A DNA stretch of 64,000 bases from CAYFRC01 sp050946115 (GTDB lineage Bacteria > Bacillota > Clostridia > Christensenellales > Aristaeellaceae), in NCBI GenBank assembly GCA_050946115.1, contig JBMNUF010000006.1, positions 73,845 to 137,844 of the forward strand, in the 5' to 3' direction. The translations under genes were made by a program, and so were the position numbers. The notes below the pieces were generated by a model. The model had not been told where the DNA came from. It ran no database searches and worked only from the letters and a program-made list of their open reading frames with translations. This document shows, piece by piece, positions 55,933 to 64,000 of this stretch. The number at the start of each line of letters is the position of its first letter. Position 1 is the stretch's first letter.

Positions 55933-56871
55933 GTGAACAGAAAATGGACGAACCTATGTTTTAAGATGAACGAAGGAATCTACGACGACGAGAGAGCAAT
56001 CGAAGAAAAATTCAGCGATGTGCTGGATATGAGTCTTGGATGGCATGCCTTTGAGGGAAGGCTGAAACGACAGGTACCTGTGCCTGTGGGGCACGAGACG
56101 AAAAAAGCAGATATCGTTCTGTATGCCGCGGATGGCAAGCCTTTTGTGATCGAGATGAAGGGCGTGAGCGTCATACCGCGCCGGCACGAAATTGAACAGT
56201 TGAAGTCTTACATGAAGATACTGGCGAGCGAATACGGAATGATTGCAAACGATAGAGAAATGCGCTTGTATTTTTGCGCACATGAAAGTACTCGCATGGA
56301 GGAGTACGCCCGCATTCCATACGAAATGGATAATGTAGATGGTGCTGAGTTCGCATCAATTATGACCTTTCCAGAGCATTCTTGGTCGAAGCTGGAAAAA
56401 TTTCGTGACAAGAAACTGGACGAAAGAAAGGAGAAACAGCTTTCCGAGGAGCTGAAGAAGGAGCTTTGCGATGAATCGGAGGGAAAACGTCTCTTGGTGC
56501 AGGCGCTGTTGGCGTGTAATGAAGTAGCGTCAAAATATACGGAAAGAGTTATTTTGGCAGCAGTCAATGACATTGCGATAAAACCAAAAAAGGAGGTTCC
56601 TCCTCCCATCGAAAGGAGCCGCGAATTCAACTTTACCCGAAAAGGGTTACAACCCGGTGAGGTTATTGTGTTCAAAGGTGATAGCAAATATACAGCGACA
56701 GTCGCCGGTTATAAAACCGTGAAATTCGAAGGCAACGAGTATAAGCTGTCAACCTTGGCTAAACTGCTATACAAGAGAATTGACCGATTGACACCGTCCG
56801 GCGCATATCAGGGCGCTGCGCATTTCCTGTATAACGGGACGTTGCTTGTTAATTTGCCTGATGTCCAATGA
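55933..56871 (+). CDS. PD-(D/E)XK nuclease-like protein (HsdR N-terminal type)
   Basis: 312 aa. Residues 15-110 resemble the nuclease domain of type I restriction R subunits: acidic E21, then D60 and the E-x-K pair E74/K76 in KKADIVLYAADGKPFVIEMK. A charged helical part (about 145-215) leads to a compact C-terminal domain (about 230-312, FTRKGLQPGEVIVFKGDSKY) resembling the modified-base or DNA-end recognition domains found in restriction proteins. There is no helicase domain, so it is not HsdR itself. The start is GTG at 55933 with AGGGAG upstream. Codons are more A+T-rich than in the neighbours, which suggests transfer. Probably a defence nuclease; unproven. Confidence 0.7.
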   Translation: MNRKWTNLCFKMNEGIYDDERAIEEKFSDVLDMSLGWHAFEGRLKRQVPVPVGHETKKADIVLYAADGKPFVIEMKGVSVIPRRHEIEQLKSYMKILASEYGMIANDREMRLYFCAHESTRMEEYARIPYEMDNVDGAEFASIMTFPEHSWSKLEKFRDKKLDERKEKQLSEELKKELCDESEGKRLLVQALLACNEVASKYTERVILAAVNDIAIKPKKEVPPPIERSREFNFTRKGLQPGEVIVFKGDSKYTATVAGYKTVKFEGNEYKLSTLAKLLYKRIDRLTPSGAYQGAAHFLYNGTLLVNLPDVQ

Positions 56872-56997
56872 AATTACAGCGACAGAATAAGTTCTTTCGT
56901 TGGCTTCCCAGCTCACATGGACTGAACAACGCTTCTCTGAAAATGGCAGAATCGCCAAATGAAAAGAATTTCATCGACCATATAAGGAGGGTTCCCC

Positions 56998-57936
56998 ATG
57001 AAATGGCCCGAGCTTTCCGAAGAGAAGCGCGTACGCCTGCTCCGTCCGCGCAAAGAACGCATCGACATGGTGCTGGACACCGACACCTACAACGAGGTGG
57101 ACGATCAATTCGCCCTGGCGTACAGCCTGCTTTCGGACAAGGTGCATCTGCAGGCCGTCTACGCCGCACCGTTTCATAATTTCCGCTCATCCGGCCCGGA
57201 AGACGGCATGGTGAAGAGCTATGCGGAAATCAAACGCGTCCTTGCCACCATGAAGGTGTCGCATGAAGGCTTCGCCTTTGAAGGCTCGCGCGGCTACCTT
57301 CGGGATTCCGAAACGCCGCAGGACAGCCCGGCAGTGCGCGACCTAATTCGCCGCGCTATGGCGCGCGCGGAAGACGATCCGCTGTATGTCGCCGCTATCG
57401 GCTGCATCACCAATGTCGCTTCCGCGCTGCTGATTGAGCCGAGAATCCTCGACAAGATCGTCATCGTCTGGACGGCGACGAACGAATTTTCCTGGCCGAC
57501 CGCGCGCGAATTTAACATCATGCAGGACGTTCCCGCCTCGAAAGTCATCTTCGATTCCGGCGTTCCCGTCGTCTTTGTACCTGCCATGGGCGTATCTTCG
57601 CACATGATGTCCACCATCTGGGAGCTTCGCGCATGTATCGGCGGGAAAAACGCCCTGTGCGATACCCTGTGCGATCTGTTTGAAGCGTATTCGGACAACC
57701 ACTTCGGCTGGGCGAAGGAGATTTGGGATATCGCCGCCATCGCGTGGCTGGTCGATCCCGAAATGGCGCCCTCCGAACTGTTGCACATGCCATGGCTTTC
57801 GGAAGACTGCCGCCTAAGCTTTGACAACAACCGCCACATGTGCCGCGTAGTGCGCATGCTGCGCCGCAGCGAAATCTTCGGCGATATGTTTGGCGTCCTT
57901 TCCGATGCCGAGGCCATCCTCGCAAAACGCCGATAG
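56998..57936 (+). CDS. Inosine-uridine-type nucleoside hydrolase
   Basis: 312 aa. The calcium-binding N-terminal motif is a longer form, VLDTDTYNEVDDQFALAY, in place of DTDPGxDDAxA. The substrate loop NEFSWPTAREFNIMQDVPAS carries the conserved N, E and FN, and WDIAAIAWLV holds the last metal aspartate. It cleaves N-glycosidic bonds of nucleosides or a related ribosyl compound. The ATG follows AAGGAGGG. GC content returns to the genomic level here. A stand-alone gene by position. Confidence 0.88.
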   Translation: MKWPELSEEKRVRLLRPRKERIDMVLDTDTYNEVDDQFALAYSLLSDKVHLQAVYAAPFHNFRSSGPEDGMVKSYAEIKRVLATMKVSHEGFAFEGSRGYLRDSETPQDSPAVRDLIRRAMARAEDDPLYVAAIGCITNVASALLIEPRILDKIVIVWTATNEFSWPTAREFNIMQDVPASKVIFDSGVPVVFVPAMGVSSHMMSTIWELRACIGGKNALCDTLCDLFEAYSDNHFGWAKEIWDIAAIAWLVDPEMAPSELLHMPWLSEDCRLSFDNNRHMCRVVRMLRRSEIFGDMFGVLSDAEAILAKRR

Positions 57937-58056
57937 TCATATGGCTGTTTCGGTGCGGCACAACAGATGCGCAAAGCCTTTCGAAACTCCCGATCTACGC
58001 TATTCTCTTCCGCGATGCTTTTCGGTTCGCCCAACAGCCCGCCGCCACCTGTGCGA

Positions 58057-58086
58057 AATGAATCCCTCTACAATGAATCCCTCTAC
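58057..58086. repeat. Tandem 15-bp direct repeat
   Basis: AATGAATCCCTCTAC occurs twice head to tail, just after the GH92 stop (minus strand). No hairpin or T-run accompanies it. Confidence 0.8.
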
Positions 58087-58106
58087 ATAATAGATACACT
58101 TAGCGG

Positions 58107-60174
58107 TTATAGGCTTTTTGCCGGCTTTTCGCCCATCGTAAACACGATCGTTGCGCCATCGACAATGTCCTGATGGCTTATTTTTGTGCCGCAAAGGGGC
58201 TTCCCGTCGATCTCTGCTTTTTGGATATATTTCGCACGGTTGGAGTTCCCCTGCGCTACGATGGTAAAGGTCTTCCCGGAGGGAAGGTGTATCTTCACCT
58301 CATCAAACAGGGGGCTTCCGATGTCGTATTCCGGTTTCCCGGGGCACGTGGGGTAGAAGCCCATCGCGCTGAAGACATACCACGCGCTCATCGCGCCGCC
58401 ATCCTCATCGCCGCAAATGCCGATGGGCGTGTCGTCGAACCATACCTTCATGATCTCCCGAAGCAGCTTCTGCGTTTTCCAAGGGCTGTCTGTATAGTTG
58501 TACAGATACGGAATGTGGAAAGAAGGTTCGTTCCCCATGCAGAACTGCCCGATAAGGCCCGTGGAGTCGGGGAAGAGGCCCAAGAACACGTATTTGCTCG
58601 TTCCGTACTGCTCGGAGAGCATGGTATCGAGATAGGTCTCCAGTCCCTTCCTTCCGCCCATCAGCTCCGACAATCCTTCTATGTCGTGCTGCACGCTGAG
58701 CGTATAGGTCCAGGAATTGCATTCGGCAAAATACGCCCTGCCTCCCTGACCTCCCGAAAGCTTTGGATCAAAGTTCGGCACCCATTCGCCGTCCGCCGTC
58801 TTGGGCGACATGAAGCCGGTTTCCTTGTTGAAAAGCGTCCGGTAGTTTTGGGAACGCTTCGCGTATTTCTGCCAATCCGGTTCCGAGGGCTTTTCCAAAC
58901 TCGGAAATACAGAACGCATCGTATGCCGTTTCCAACGTCACGGCGACACACTGCCTTCTCTCGAAGGGGTGTGCAGGGAGCCATTCCTCGGCGCCCTCAG
59001 GCAGCGCAGGGAAGAAGCCGCTCTCAAAATAGCATTCATCGAATTCGTTGATGCGGTCGATCCTCCAAGGAAGTTTTGTCATCTCCTCCTCATTTTTGAT
59101 GATGCCCTCCCACGCGGTCTCCGTGTCAAAGCCTCTGAGCCCCTTCAGGTAGGAATCGGCAATCAACGCAGTGGAGTGTTTGCCTATCATACATGGAACG
59201 TTTCCTCCCTCATAGGGGAATGTGGGAATATAACCGCATTGCATATACATGCGCAGATAGGAGTCCACGATATCGCTCTGTCGCTCCGGTTCCAAGATCA
59301 ACTGCAGCGGATGCGCGGTCCTGTAGGTATCCCAAATGCCGTCATTGACGTAAAAATCCCTATCGTCCGTATGCACTTTTTTATCGTACCCGCTATAATA
59401 ACGGCCGTATTCGTTGATGTTGATCATGCGCTGGTACACTCGATACAGAGAAGTGTAGAAAATGCGCTTTTGTTTTTCCGTACCGCCCTTCACTTCGATC
59501 CGTCCAAGCGCGTCGTCCCATATTTGCTGCGCTTTTTCTGCAGCCTCATCAAAGGAAAGATTCTGCGCCTCCTTTTCGAGATTTACGCGCGCCTGATCTG
59601 CATCGATATGGGAAAAGCCGGCTTTTACAACCAGCGTCGAACCTTCGGGGAACGTGCAGAGGATCTCATTCTCCCGCTCTTCCACGCAAATGGGTTCCTG
59701 AGAAATCGTCACATGCGCCGCATAGGGTGCTTCTCTCTTCACGGCAGTTCCGCATATCGCGGAGCCTTTACACCGGATAGTGCCTCCCTCATCAGGCACG
59801 AAACGCAACAGCGCTTTGCCGTTCCCCTTCGGGAATGTAAAGCGATACAGCGCGCATCGTTCCGTGACGGTATATTCCACACGGATATCGGATTCGGTCA
59901 ACAATACGCTGCCTTTATAACACCGAACTTCATCAAAGTCATGATCGCGCAATGAGCGAAAAGTCTTGTTCCCTTCCACATCCGCCATCACCGTCAGGGC
60001 AAACAGCGGAAAGCCAAAAATCTCGGGAGCGACATAGTTGTCGCGAATCCTCTCATCGAGGGTGGGCTGAATCTGCGCCATAGAGTGCGGCAGATGCACG
60101 AGCGGCTTTGTTGCAGTTAAAAGATGTCCAATGGTGCCGATATACGGGTCCACATAATCAGAATATCGAGGCAT
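58107..60174 (-). pseudogene. GH92 alpha-mannosidase interrupted by a frameshift
   Basis: Together the two frames cover a full family 92 exo-alpha-mannosidase of about 690 aa. The first part begins MPRYSDYVDPYIGTIGH at 60174 and holds VNDGIWDTYRTAHPLQL; the second part, one base out of phase, holds YRTLFNKETGFMSPK and the catalytic GDEDGGAMSAWYVFSAMGFY. The break lies near 58885, between FGKAL in one frame and EPDWQKY in the other. Both flanks are well conserved, so the lesion is recent or a sequence error. No signal peptide is seen; the protein would be cytoplasmic. The ribosome site is AAAGGA. Confidence 0.85.
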
Positions 60175-60244
60175 TCCATTCATTCCTTTCCCGTTGATAT
60201 TAGGAAAACGGGAGCCGAAGTGTACCCGTTTCTCAAACATTTTC

Positions 60245-60273
60245 ATTTTACGATAGATAGACTGTTTTGTCAA
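60245..60273 (-). promoter_or_regulatory. Sigma-A promoter of the GH92 gene
   Basis: On the minus strand TTGACA and TAAAAT are 17 bp apart, about 70 bp before the start codon. Just upstream is a small hairpin ATGCC-CTTTC-GGCAT with a T-run (60275-60291). Confidence 0.75.
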
Positions 60274-60280
60274 TTAAAAA

Positions 60281-60551
60281 ATGCCGAAAGGGCATATGTA
60301 TTTCAATCATGACACGATAATAGAATCTAAGAACGGCTTTCATTTATCCCGATGTGATTATTACTGGAAAGGGACGATGCGTGAGAGAATTTCACAGACA
60401 GAACGGATTTTCTTTTCGCATCGAGCGCAAAGAAAGTACCTTGAAAGAGAAAGGGTATTCGAGAAAAACTTCGTTGGAAATAGAAATATTCGTTGACGAT
60501 GAAGAAATTCTTAACTACCTGACGCGCTGCGGAGAATAAGCGCCCATGACA
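60281..60551 (+). other. Non-coding or weakly coding gap between GH92 and rhodanese genes
   Basis: The 433-bp stretch 60175-60607 holds the GH92 promoter, and beyond it two overlapping plus-strand frames (60281-60496, 71 aa, and 60354-60539, 61 aa) with no ribosome sites. The second ends in IEIFVDDEEILNYLTRCGE, which looks protein-like. Joined through a frameshift they could be one small decayed gene. No family was recognised. Confidence 0.3.
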
Positions 60552-60586
60552 GTACCTGTCGGGAATATGCTCTTTCCGACAGGCAC
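60552..60586 (-). terminator. Hairpin after the rhodanese gene
   Basis: Perfect 8-bp stem CCTGTCGG / CCGACAGG with extra pairing outside a mismatch. There is no clear T-run. It lies 22 bp past the rhodanese stop. Confidence 0.5.
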
Positions 60587-60607
60587 TTTCGATGACCGAA
60601 TCATCGC

Positions 60608-61003
60608 TCAATCGGTAACGATTTCCCCCGTCCAGCTGTTGATGCCGCCGAACTCGACGACGTTGGTATACCCGAGCTCAACCAATTTGGCGGATGCCTG
60701 CTTGGAGCGGTTCCCGCTGCGGCAGTAGACAAGGATGAGCTGATCTTTGTCGGGCAATTCGGGGATTTCGTCCGTTCCGATGGTCTCGTTGGGGATTACG
60801 ATGGCTCCTGGGATATGGCCCGCGGCATACTCCTCCTGCGTGCGCACGTCGAGGATGATGTAGCCGGTCTCCTTTTCCATCATTTCGACGGCTTCCTGCA
60901 TGGAAACCTTGCGATACGTATTGGCCTTGACCTCGGGCTTGGGGAATGTGCAGCCGGCGAGCAAAAGGGTGACGATCAGGAGCAACGGAAGAATTCTTTT
61001 CAT
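60608..61003 (-). CDS. Rhodanese-domain lipoprotein
   Basis: 131 aa. The signal sequence ends in the lipobox LLAGC, with C18 as the lipidated residue, so the protein sits on the outer face of the membrane. The rhodanese fold follows: YIILDVRTQEEYAAGHIPGA, and the persulfide-forming C94 in LVYCRSGNRSKQA, with a complete active loop CRSGNR. It is the third gene behind a ferredoxin and a membrane 4Fe-4S protein, 12 bp after the latter, suggesting redox-coupled sulfur transfer outside the cell (inference). Confidence 0.92.
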   Translation of the reverse strand: MKRILPLLLIVTLLLAGCTFPKPEVKANTYRKVSMQEAVEMMEKETGYIILDVRTQEEYAAGHIPGAIVIPNETIGTDEIPELPDKDQLILVYCRSGNRSKQASAKLVELGYTNVVEFGGINSWTGEIVTD

Positions 61004-61015
61004 GATATATACCTC

Positions 61016-61591
61016 CTACGTATCCGGATTTTTCGCCTTGCAGATCAATTGCGTCACGGTTCCCATGGGGCAGTAGACGCACCAGCTGCGAGGCTTAAAG
61101 AGCACCATGGTAATCAGCCCCAGCACCGTGGACGTAAGCATCACGCTGTAGAAGCCGAATGCGAACTGCGCGACGCCGGGATGGAAGAGCGTACCGCGAT
61201 ACGCCCAATGCCACGGAAGCTTAAACGTCCAAAAAAGCGTCACTGCCTGCTTCAGGTTCTGCGCACCTGCAAACACCAGGTACGTATTCCACAGCATTGC
61301 GAAGAACATGACAAAGAAGAAAACCAGGAAGCCATAGCGAAATGCTTTGCTCTTCATCAGGCGGGGCATATCTTTTTTACGGGAAATGCCGAGGCGACCG
61401 CTCAAAACCGAGAACAATTGTCCGCGCCCGCAGTAATCGTTGCAATAGCTCTTGTTGCCCTTGACGATTGCGATAGACAGCGGAATGAAAAAGCACAAAA
61501 TCCCCAGCCACGCGAACAGGATATTAAAGAAGCCGAGCAGCAGATAGAGCAGCGACGCGATCCAGAGATATTCATTCCACTTCTTTTTCAT
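61016..61591 (-). CDS. Membrane 4Fe-4S protein (NapH/CcoG-like)
   Basis: 191 aa, about four membrane segments (near 10-38, 80-100, 125-145 and 150-170). Cysteine groups lie at YCNDYCGRGQLF near residue 48 and at WCVYCPMGTVTQLIC near the C-terminus, as in the NapH-like quinol-to-ferredoxin electron carriers. The start is ATG at 61591 (MKKKWNEYLW), overlapping the ferredoxin stop; a longer frame lies inside that gene. It probably passes electrons between the membrane and the ferredoxin. Confidence 0.85.
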   Translation of the reverse strand: MKKKWNEYLWIASLLYLLLGFFNILFAWLGILCFFIPLSIAIVKGNKSYCNDYCGRGQLFSVLSGRLGISRKKDMPRLMKSKAFRYGFLVFFFVMFFAMLWNTYLVFAGAQNLKQAVTLFWTFKLPWHWAYRGTLFHPGVAQFAFGFYSVMLTSTVLGLITMVLFKPRSWCVYCPMGTVTQLICKAKNPDT

Positions 61592-61800
61592 ACGTACACC
61601 CCCGCAATCGCGATGACGCCGGCGGGGCATTCCCTGACGCACTTTCCGCAGCCGACGCACCTGTCTTCATCGATCTGTGCGCATATCCCGCGATATACCT
61701 CGATCGCGCGTAGGGAGCACACCTTCACGCAGCATCCGCACGCGACGCAACTCGCCCGATCTATCTCCGCCCTGCGGCGTTTTGCCTTTGCAACGCTCAT
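61588..61800 (-). CDS. Ferredoxin with two 4Fe-4S clusters
   Basis: 70 aa. Cluster motifs are CVACGCCVKVC (one extra cysteine) and CVGCGKCVRECPAG. The N-terminus is basic (MSVAKAKRRRAEIDR) without signal peptide, so it is cytoplasmic. The first cluster lacks the proline after the fourth cysteine. GGGAGG lies before the ATG. First gene of the ferredoxin-membrane protein-rhodanese operon. Confidence 0.9.
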   Translation of the reverse strand: MSVAKAKRRRAEIDRASCVACGCCVKVCSLRAIEVYRGICAQIDEDRCVGCGKCVRECPAGVIAIAGVYV

Positions 61801-61808
61801 AAAAAAAC

Positions 61809-61856
61809 CTCCCGCATGATGATGGTATTTTCATTATACCGGTATCAGTGCGGGAG
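61809..61856 (-). promoter_or_regulatory. Promoter of the ferredoxin operon with nested inverted repeats
   Basis: On the minus strand TATAAT lies at 61838-61833 and overlaps the 10-bp palindrome ATACCGGTAT (61836-61845). An 8-bp inverted repeat (CTCCCGCA 61809-61816 and TGCGGGAG 61849-61856) frames it. The -35 is weak (CGGAAC). The arrangement suggests repressor control. Confidence 0.5.
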
Positions 61857-61898
61857 TTCCGTAATGTTGTCACAGTCGCGAAGCGATCCGCTCCGCCC

Positions 61899-64000
61899 CT
61901 ATGCAAAGCTTTCGTCCACCAACCGTGCCAGCGCCCCGTTTTTGCTCGCTTCGGCGGCGTCCGCCTCTACGAAATTGTGCGTTTCTTTGAGCATTTGCGC
62001 GTCGAACCCCAAAATGTAGTTCGTCGATATGAGGTATATGATCCTCGTCGGCGCCATTCCGTACACCTGCTTTTGCAGGATGTGGCGTATGCGCTCGCCA
62101 TCGTCGGGATAGATAGTCTTCATCGCCTCGCTGCGGAACAGCCTCTTGACGATCTCGGTGATGTATAGACCCGATTTCATATACAGGTCTGCAAACGTAT
62201 TGTTCGGGTCGTCAAAGCAGCCGGGGTTGTTCTCCTCGAGCGCGTCCACCATTTTCTTCACGACCCACTTCGGTGTGAAGATTTGGTTCGTCTTCTGCGG
62301 GGGTATGTAGTCGAAGATGTCCTCCTCGTGCTCCTCGTCGAAGTAATCGGCGAGCGCCTGCTTCTTGTTCCAGAACTCCATGACGGAATCGTCGAACACG
62401 ACCTCGTCGAACAGATGCCCGCGGAAGCGCTTCTCCTCGCCCGTATCGGGGTCGGTATACGGCCCGCCGTCTCGCAGGAAACGGAAATTTTCGAGCGTGA
62501 TGCCCGTCACTTCGAGGAATACGTCCTCCTCGGTGTATTCGTCAAAGTTCGCAAGCGTCAGCTGCCCGTCGCCATACGCCATGATGAAGCTGGGGATCGT
62601 ACGCGAAAAGCCGCGCAAGTGCGCGCGAATCTCGTCCTCGATGCCGCGCTTCTCCTTCTCCGCCTTTTCCTTTTCCAACTTTTCTACAAGCTCTTTGGGC
62701 TTTTCTTGGATGGTCTCCTGCGCCTTTTGCAGAACCGCCTCGGTAAAAGCCTGCAGTGCGCCCGCGATGGATGCATTGTATTCCTTCTCCGCATTTTCCG
62801 CCTGATCCGCCGTCTCGGCTTCGCTGCGTTTGCGTTCCAGCTCGATCTTTGCGACGTTCGTCTGCTGCGCATAGTCGCCGTGGATCCGCGCAAATTCGCG
62901 CTGGATATCCTTCTTTACCTGATCTTCGAGGCGGTTTTGCGCGCCGCGCTTCATTTCGTATTCGTCCGCAACCGGCGCGACGACGTTTTCGATCACGGTT
63001 TTCTCCACCTGCTTGACCATGCGATCGAAATTGGCCTTGACCGCGTCGGGCGTGTCGCTTTCTTTAAGGCGCGCCATCGGATCGTCCAGGCCGCTTATCA
63101 TCTCGTCGTACACCTTGGAACCGAACAAGCCCTGCGTCCTGCCGATGACGATCTTGTTTGAAACGGCGACGTTGCCGTCTTCGTCCACGGCGACGTTTTC
63201 CATGTTGCGAAGCGGTTCATCCCGGCGCCTATTGATTTTTTCCTCCTGCGCAGGTTCCATTTTTTCGATGATCGCCCTGACCGCCGCCGGCGCGCCGAAC
63301 ACATTCGCGATGTTCTGAAACAGGAAGTTCGACATGAAGCCGCGCCGCACGACCTCCGCGCTCTTGAGCTTTCTCGGGATGGAAAGCACCTGCGCCGCAT
63401 CGAGCTCCACCATTTTGCCCTCGCTGTCCTCGCCGAGCACGGGGAAGAAGTTCAGCAGGTTTTTGATGTTTTCCCTTCTGTCCTCGGTCGTGCCGCCCCT
63501 TTCGTCCTTCGGGCGGAGGTTGTTTGCAAATTCGTCAAAGATGATGAGCGTTCGCGCGGGGTCGAAGTCGAACACATACGCCGTATCTTTTCGATACTTT
63601 TGGCTGCCCCTTTTGATCATGCACGGGTTTTGCGCGCGGAACGCCGCCTGCATATAGCTCGAAGGGCTCTGCAGGTTGCACAGCATCAATACGCCGCTCC
63701 ACTCGGGGATCGTCACGCCCACGGTCAACTGTCCGACGGAGAGCGTGATGGTCTTTTCTTTTTCGGCAATCGCTTTCCTAACGCGGTCGTACGATTGTTT
63801 TATCTCCGCATCCTCGTCGAGCCTGCCGTCTCCCGCAGCGAGGACGATTTCGTATTCGCCGAAAACGGGGTCGTCCGCGAGCAGCTTTGCAAGTGCCTTC
63901 GCGCTCGCAACGCGGTTCAAAAGCCACATCGTGTGCGAAAGTTCCTGCCGAAGCTCGGGCGTGGAGAAGGGGTATTTCTCCTGCGTGGTCAAGGCGTGCA
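61899..64000 (-). CDS. Restriction-type helicase with incomplete N6-methylase domain, N-terminus beyond right edge
   Basis: About 700 codons visible; the frame is open at the right edge (upstream residues HALTTQEKYPF), so helicase motifs I-III lie outside. Helicase motifs V and VI are seen as LTVGVTIPEWSGVLML and SPSSYMQAAFRAQNPC. A long charged coiled-coil part (about 330-450) follows. Near the C-terminus NQIFTPKWVVKKMVDALEE resembles motif X of N6-adenine methylases and FADLYMKSGLYITEIVKRL a degenerate motif I. The protein ends without a D/NPPY catalytic motif, so no methylation is expected from this chain. Probably part of a restriction or defence locus continuing to the right. Confidence 0.75.
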   Translation of the reverse strand, partial: HALTTQEKYPFSTPELRQELSHTMWLLNRVASAKALAKLLADDPVFGEYEIVLAAGDGRLDEDAEIKQSYDRVRKAIAEKEKTITLSVGQLTVGVTIPEWSGVLMLCNLQSPSSYMQAAFRAQNPCMIKRGSQKYRKDTAYVFDFDPARTLIIFDEFANNLRPKDERGGTTEDRRENIKNLLNFFPVLGEDSEGKMVELDAAQVLSIPRKLKSAEVVRRGFMSNFLFQNIANVFGAPAAVRAIIEKMEPAQEEKINRRRDEPLRNMENVAVDEDGNVAVSNKIVIGRTQGLFGSKVYDEMISGLDDPMARLKESDTPDAVKANFDRMVKQVEKTVIENVVAPVADEYEMKRGAQNRLEDQVKKDIQREFARIHGDYAQQTNVAKIELERKRSEAETADQAENAEKEYNASIAGALQAFTEAVLQKAQETIQEKPKELVEKLEKEKAEKEKRGIEDEIRAHLRGFSRTIPSFIMAYGDGQLTLANFDEYTEEDVFLEVTGITLENFRFLRDGGPYTDPDTGEEKRFRGHLFDEVVFDDSVMEFWNKKQALADYFDEEHEEDIFDYIPPQKTNQIFTPKWVVKKMVDALEENNPGCFDDPNNTFADLYMKSGLYITEIVKRLFRSEAMKTIYPDDGERIRHILQKQVYGMAPTRIIYLISTNYILGFDAQMLKETHNFVEADAAEASKNGALARLVDESFA

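Overview
The window reads as chromosomal DNA of a GC-rich member of the Clostridia (Firmicutes). The evidence is the Firmicutes-type blocks maf-mreB-mreC-mreD-mrdA, rpsO-pnp-M16 peptidase, pcrA-ligA and the long run yicC-gmk-rpoZ-coaBC-priA-def-fmt-rsmB-rlmN-prpC-prkC-rsgA-rpe. Strong AGGAGG-type ribosome sites, frequent TTG/GTG starts and many 4-bp stop/start overlaps agree with this. I cannot name the genus. No tRNA, rRNA, CRISPR array, insertion sequence or origin was recognised.

Layout. 1-5.6 kb: a leftward cell-elongation operon, cut at the left edge inside PBP2, whose MreB-family protein has lost its usual ATP-site residues. 5.6-8.9 kb: a leftward sugar ABC importer without its own ATPase. 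9-18 kb: an orphan asparagine-synthetase-like ligase, a MATE exporter, glycerate kinase followed by a small membrane protein and a membrane-anchored sigma-like protein, then an ABC exporter with a YprB-type nuclease and a TPR protein. 18-20 kb: a GH4 alpha-galactosidase and an SmtB-type ArsR sensor. 19.9-24.2 kb: rpsO-pnp-M16 peptidase-dUTPase. 24.3-30 kb: an oxidative TCA branch, with citrate synthase divergent from aconitase-isocitrate dehydrogenase-SDR. 30-36.2 kb: FGGY kinase, YerC, PcrA and LigA. 36.2-49.4 kb: the long housekeeping operon. 49.5-52.6 kb: NrdR and a PhoP/PhoR-like two-component pair.

52.6-64 kb is more accessory. It holds a leftward ROK kinase-GNAT-PAP2 operon; a more A+T-rich patch with a P-loop kinase and a PD-(D/E)XK nuclease-like protein; a nucleoside hydrolase; a frameshifted GH92 mannosidase; a three-gene ferredoxin / membrane 4Fe-4S protein / rhodanese lipoprotein operon; and, cut at the right edge, a restriction-type helicase that ends in an incomplete adenine-methylase domain.

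The strongest candidates for something new are the pseudo-ATPase MreB in the elongation operon, the ferredoxin-membrane-rhodanese operon, the sigma-like protein with a C-terminal membrane anchor, and the nuclease and helicase pieces of the accessory region. Most promoters were found by eye as sigma-A type -35/-10 pairs with 17-18 bp spacers, several with an extended TGn -10.
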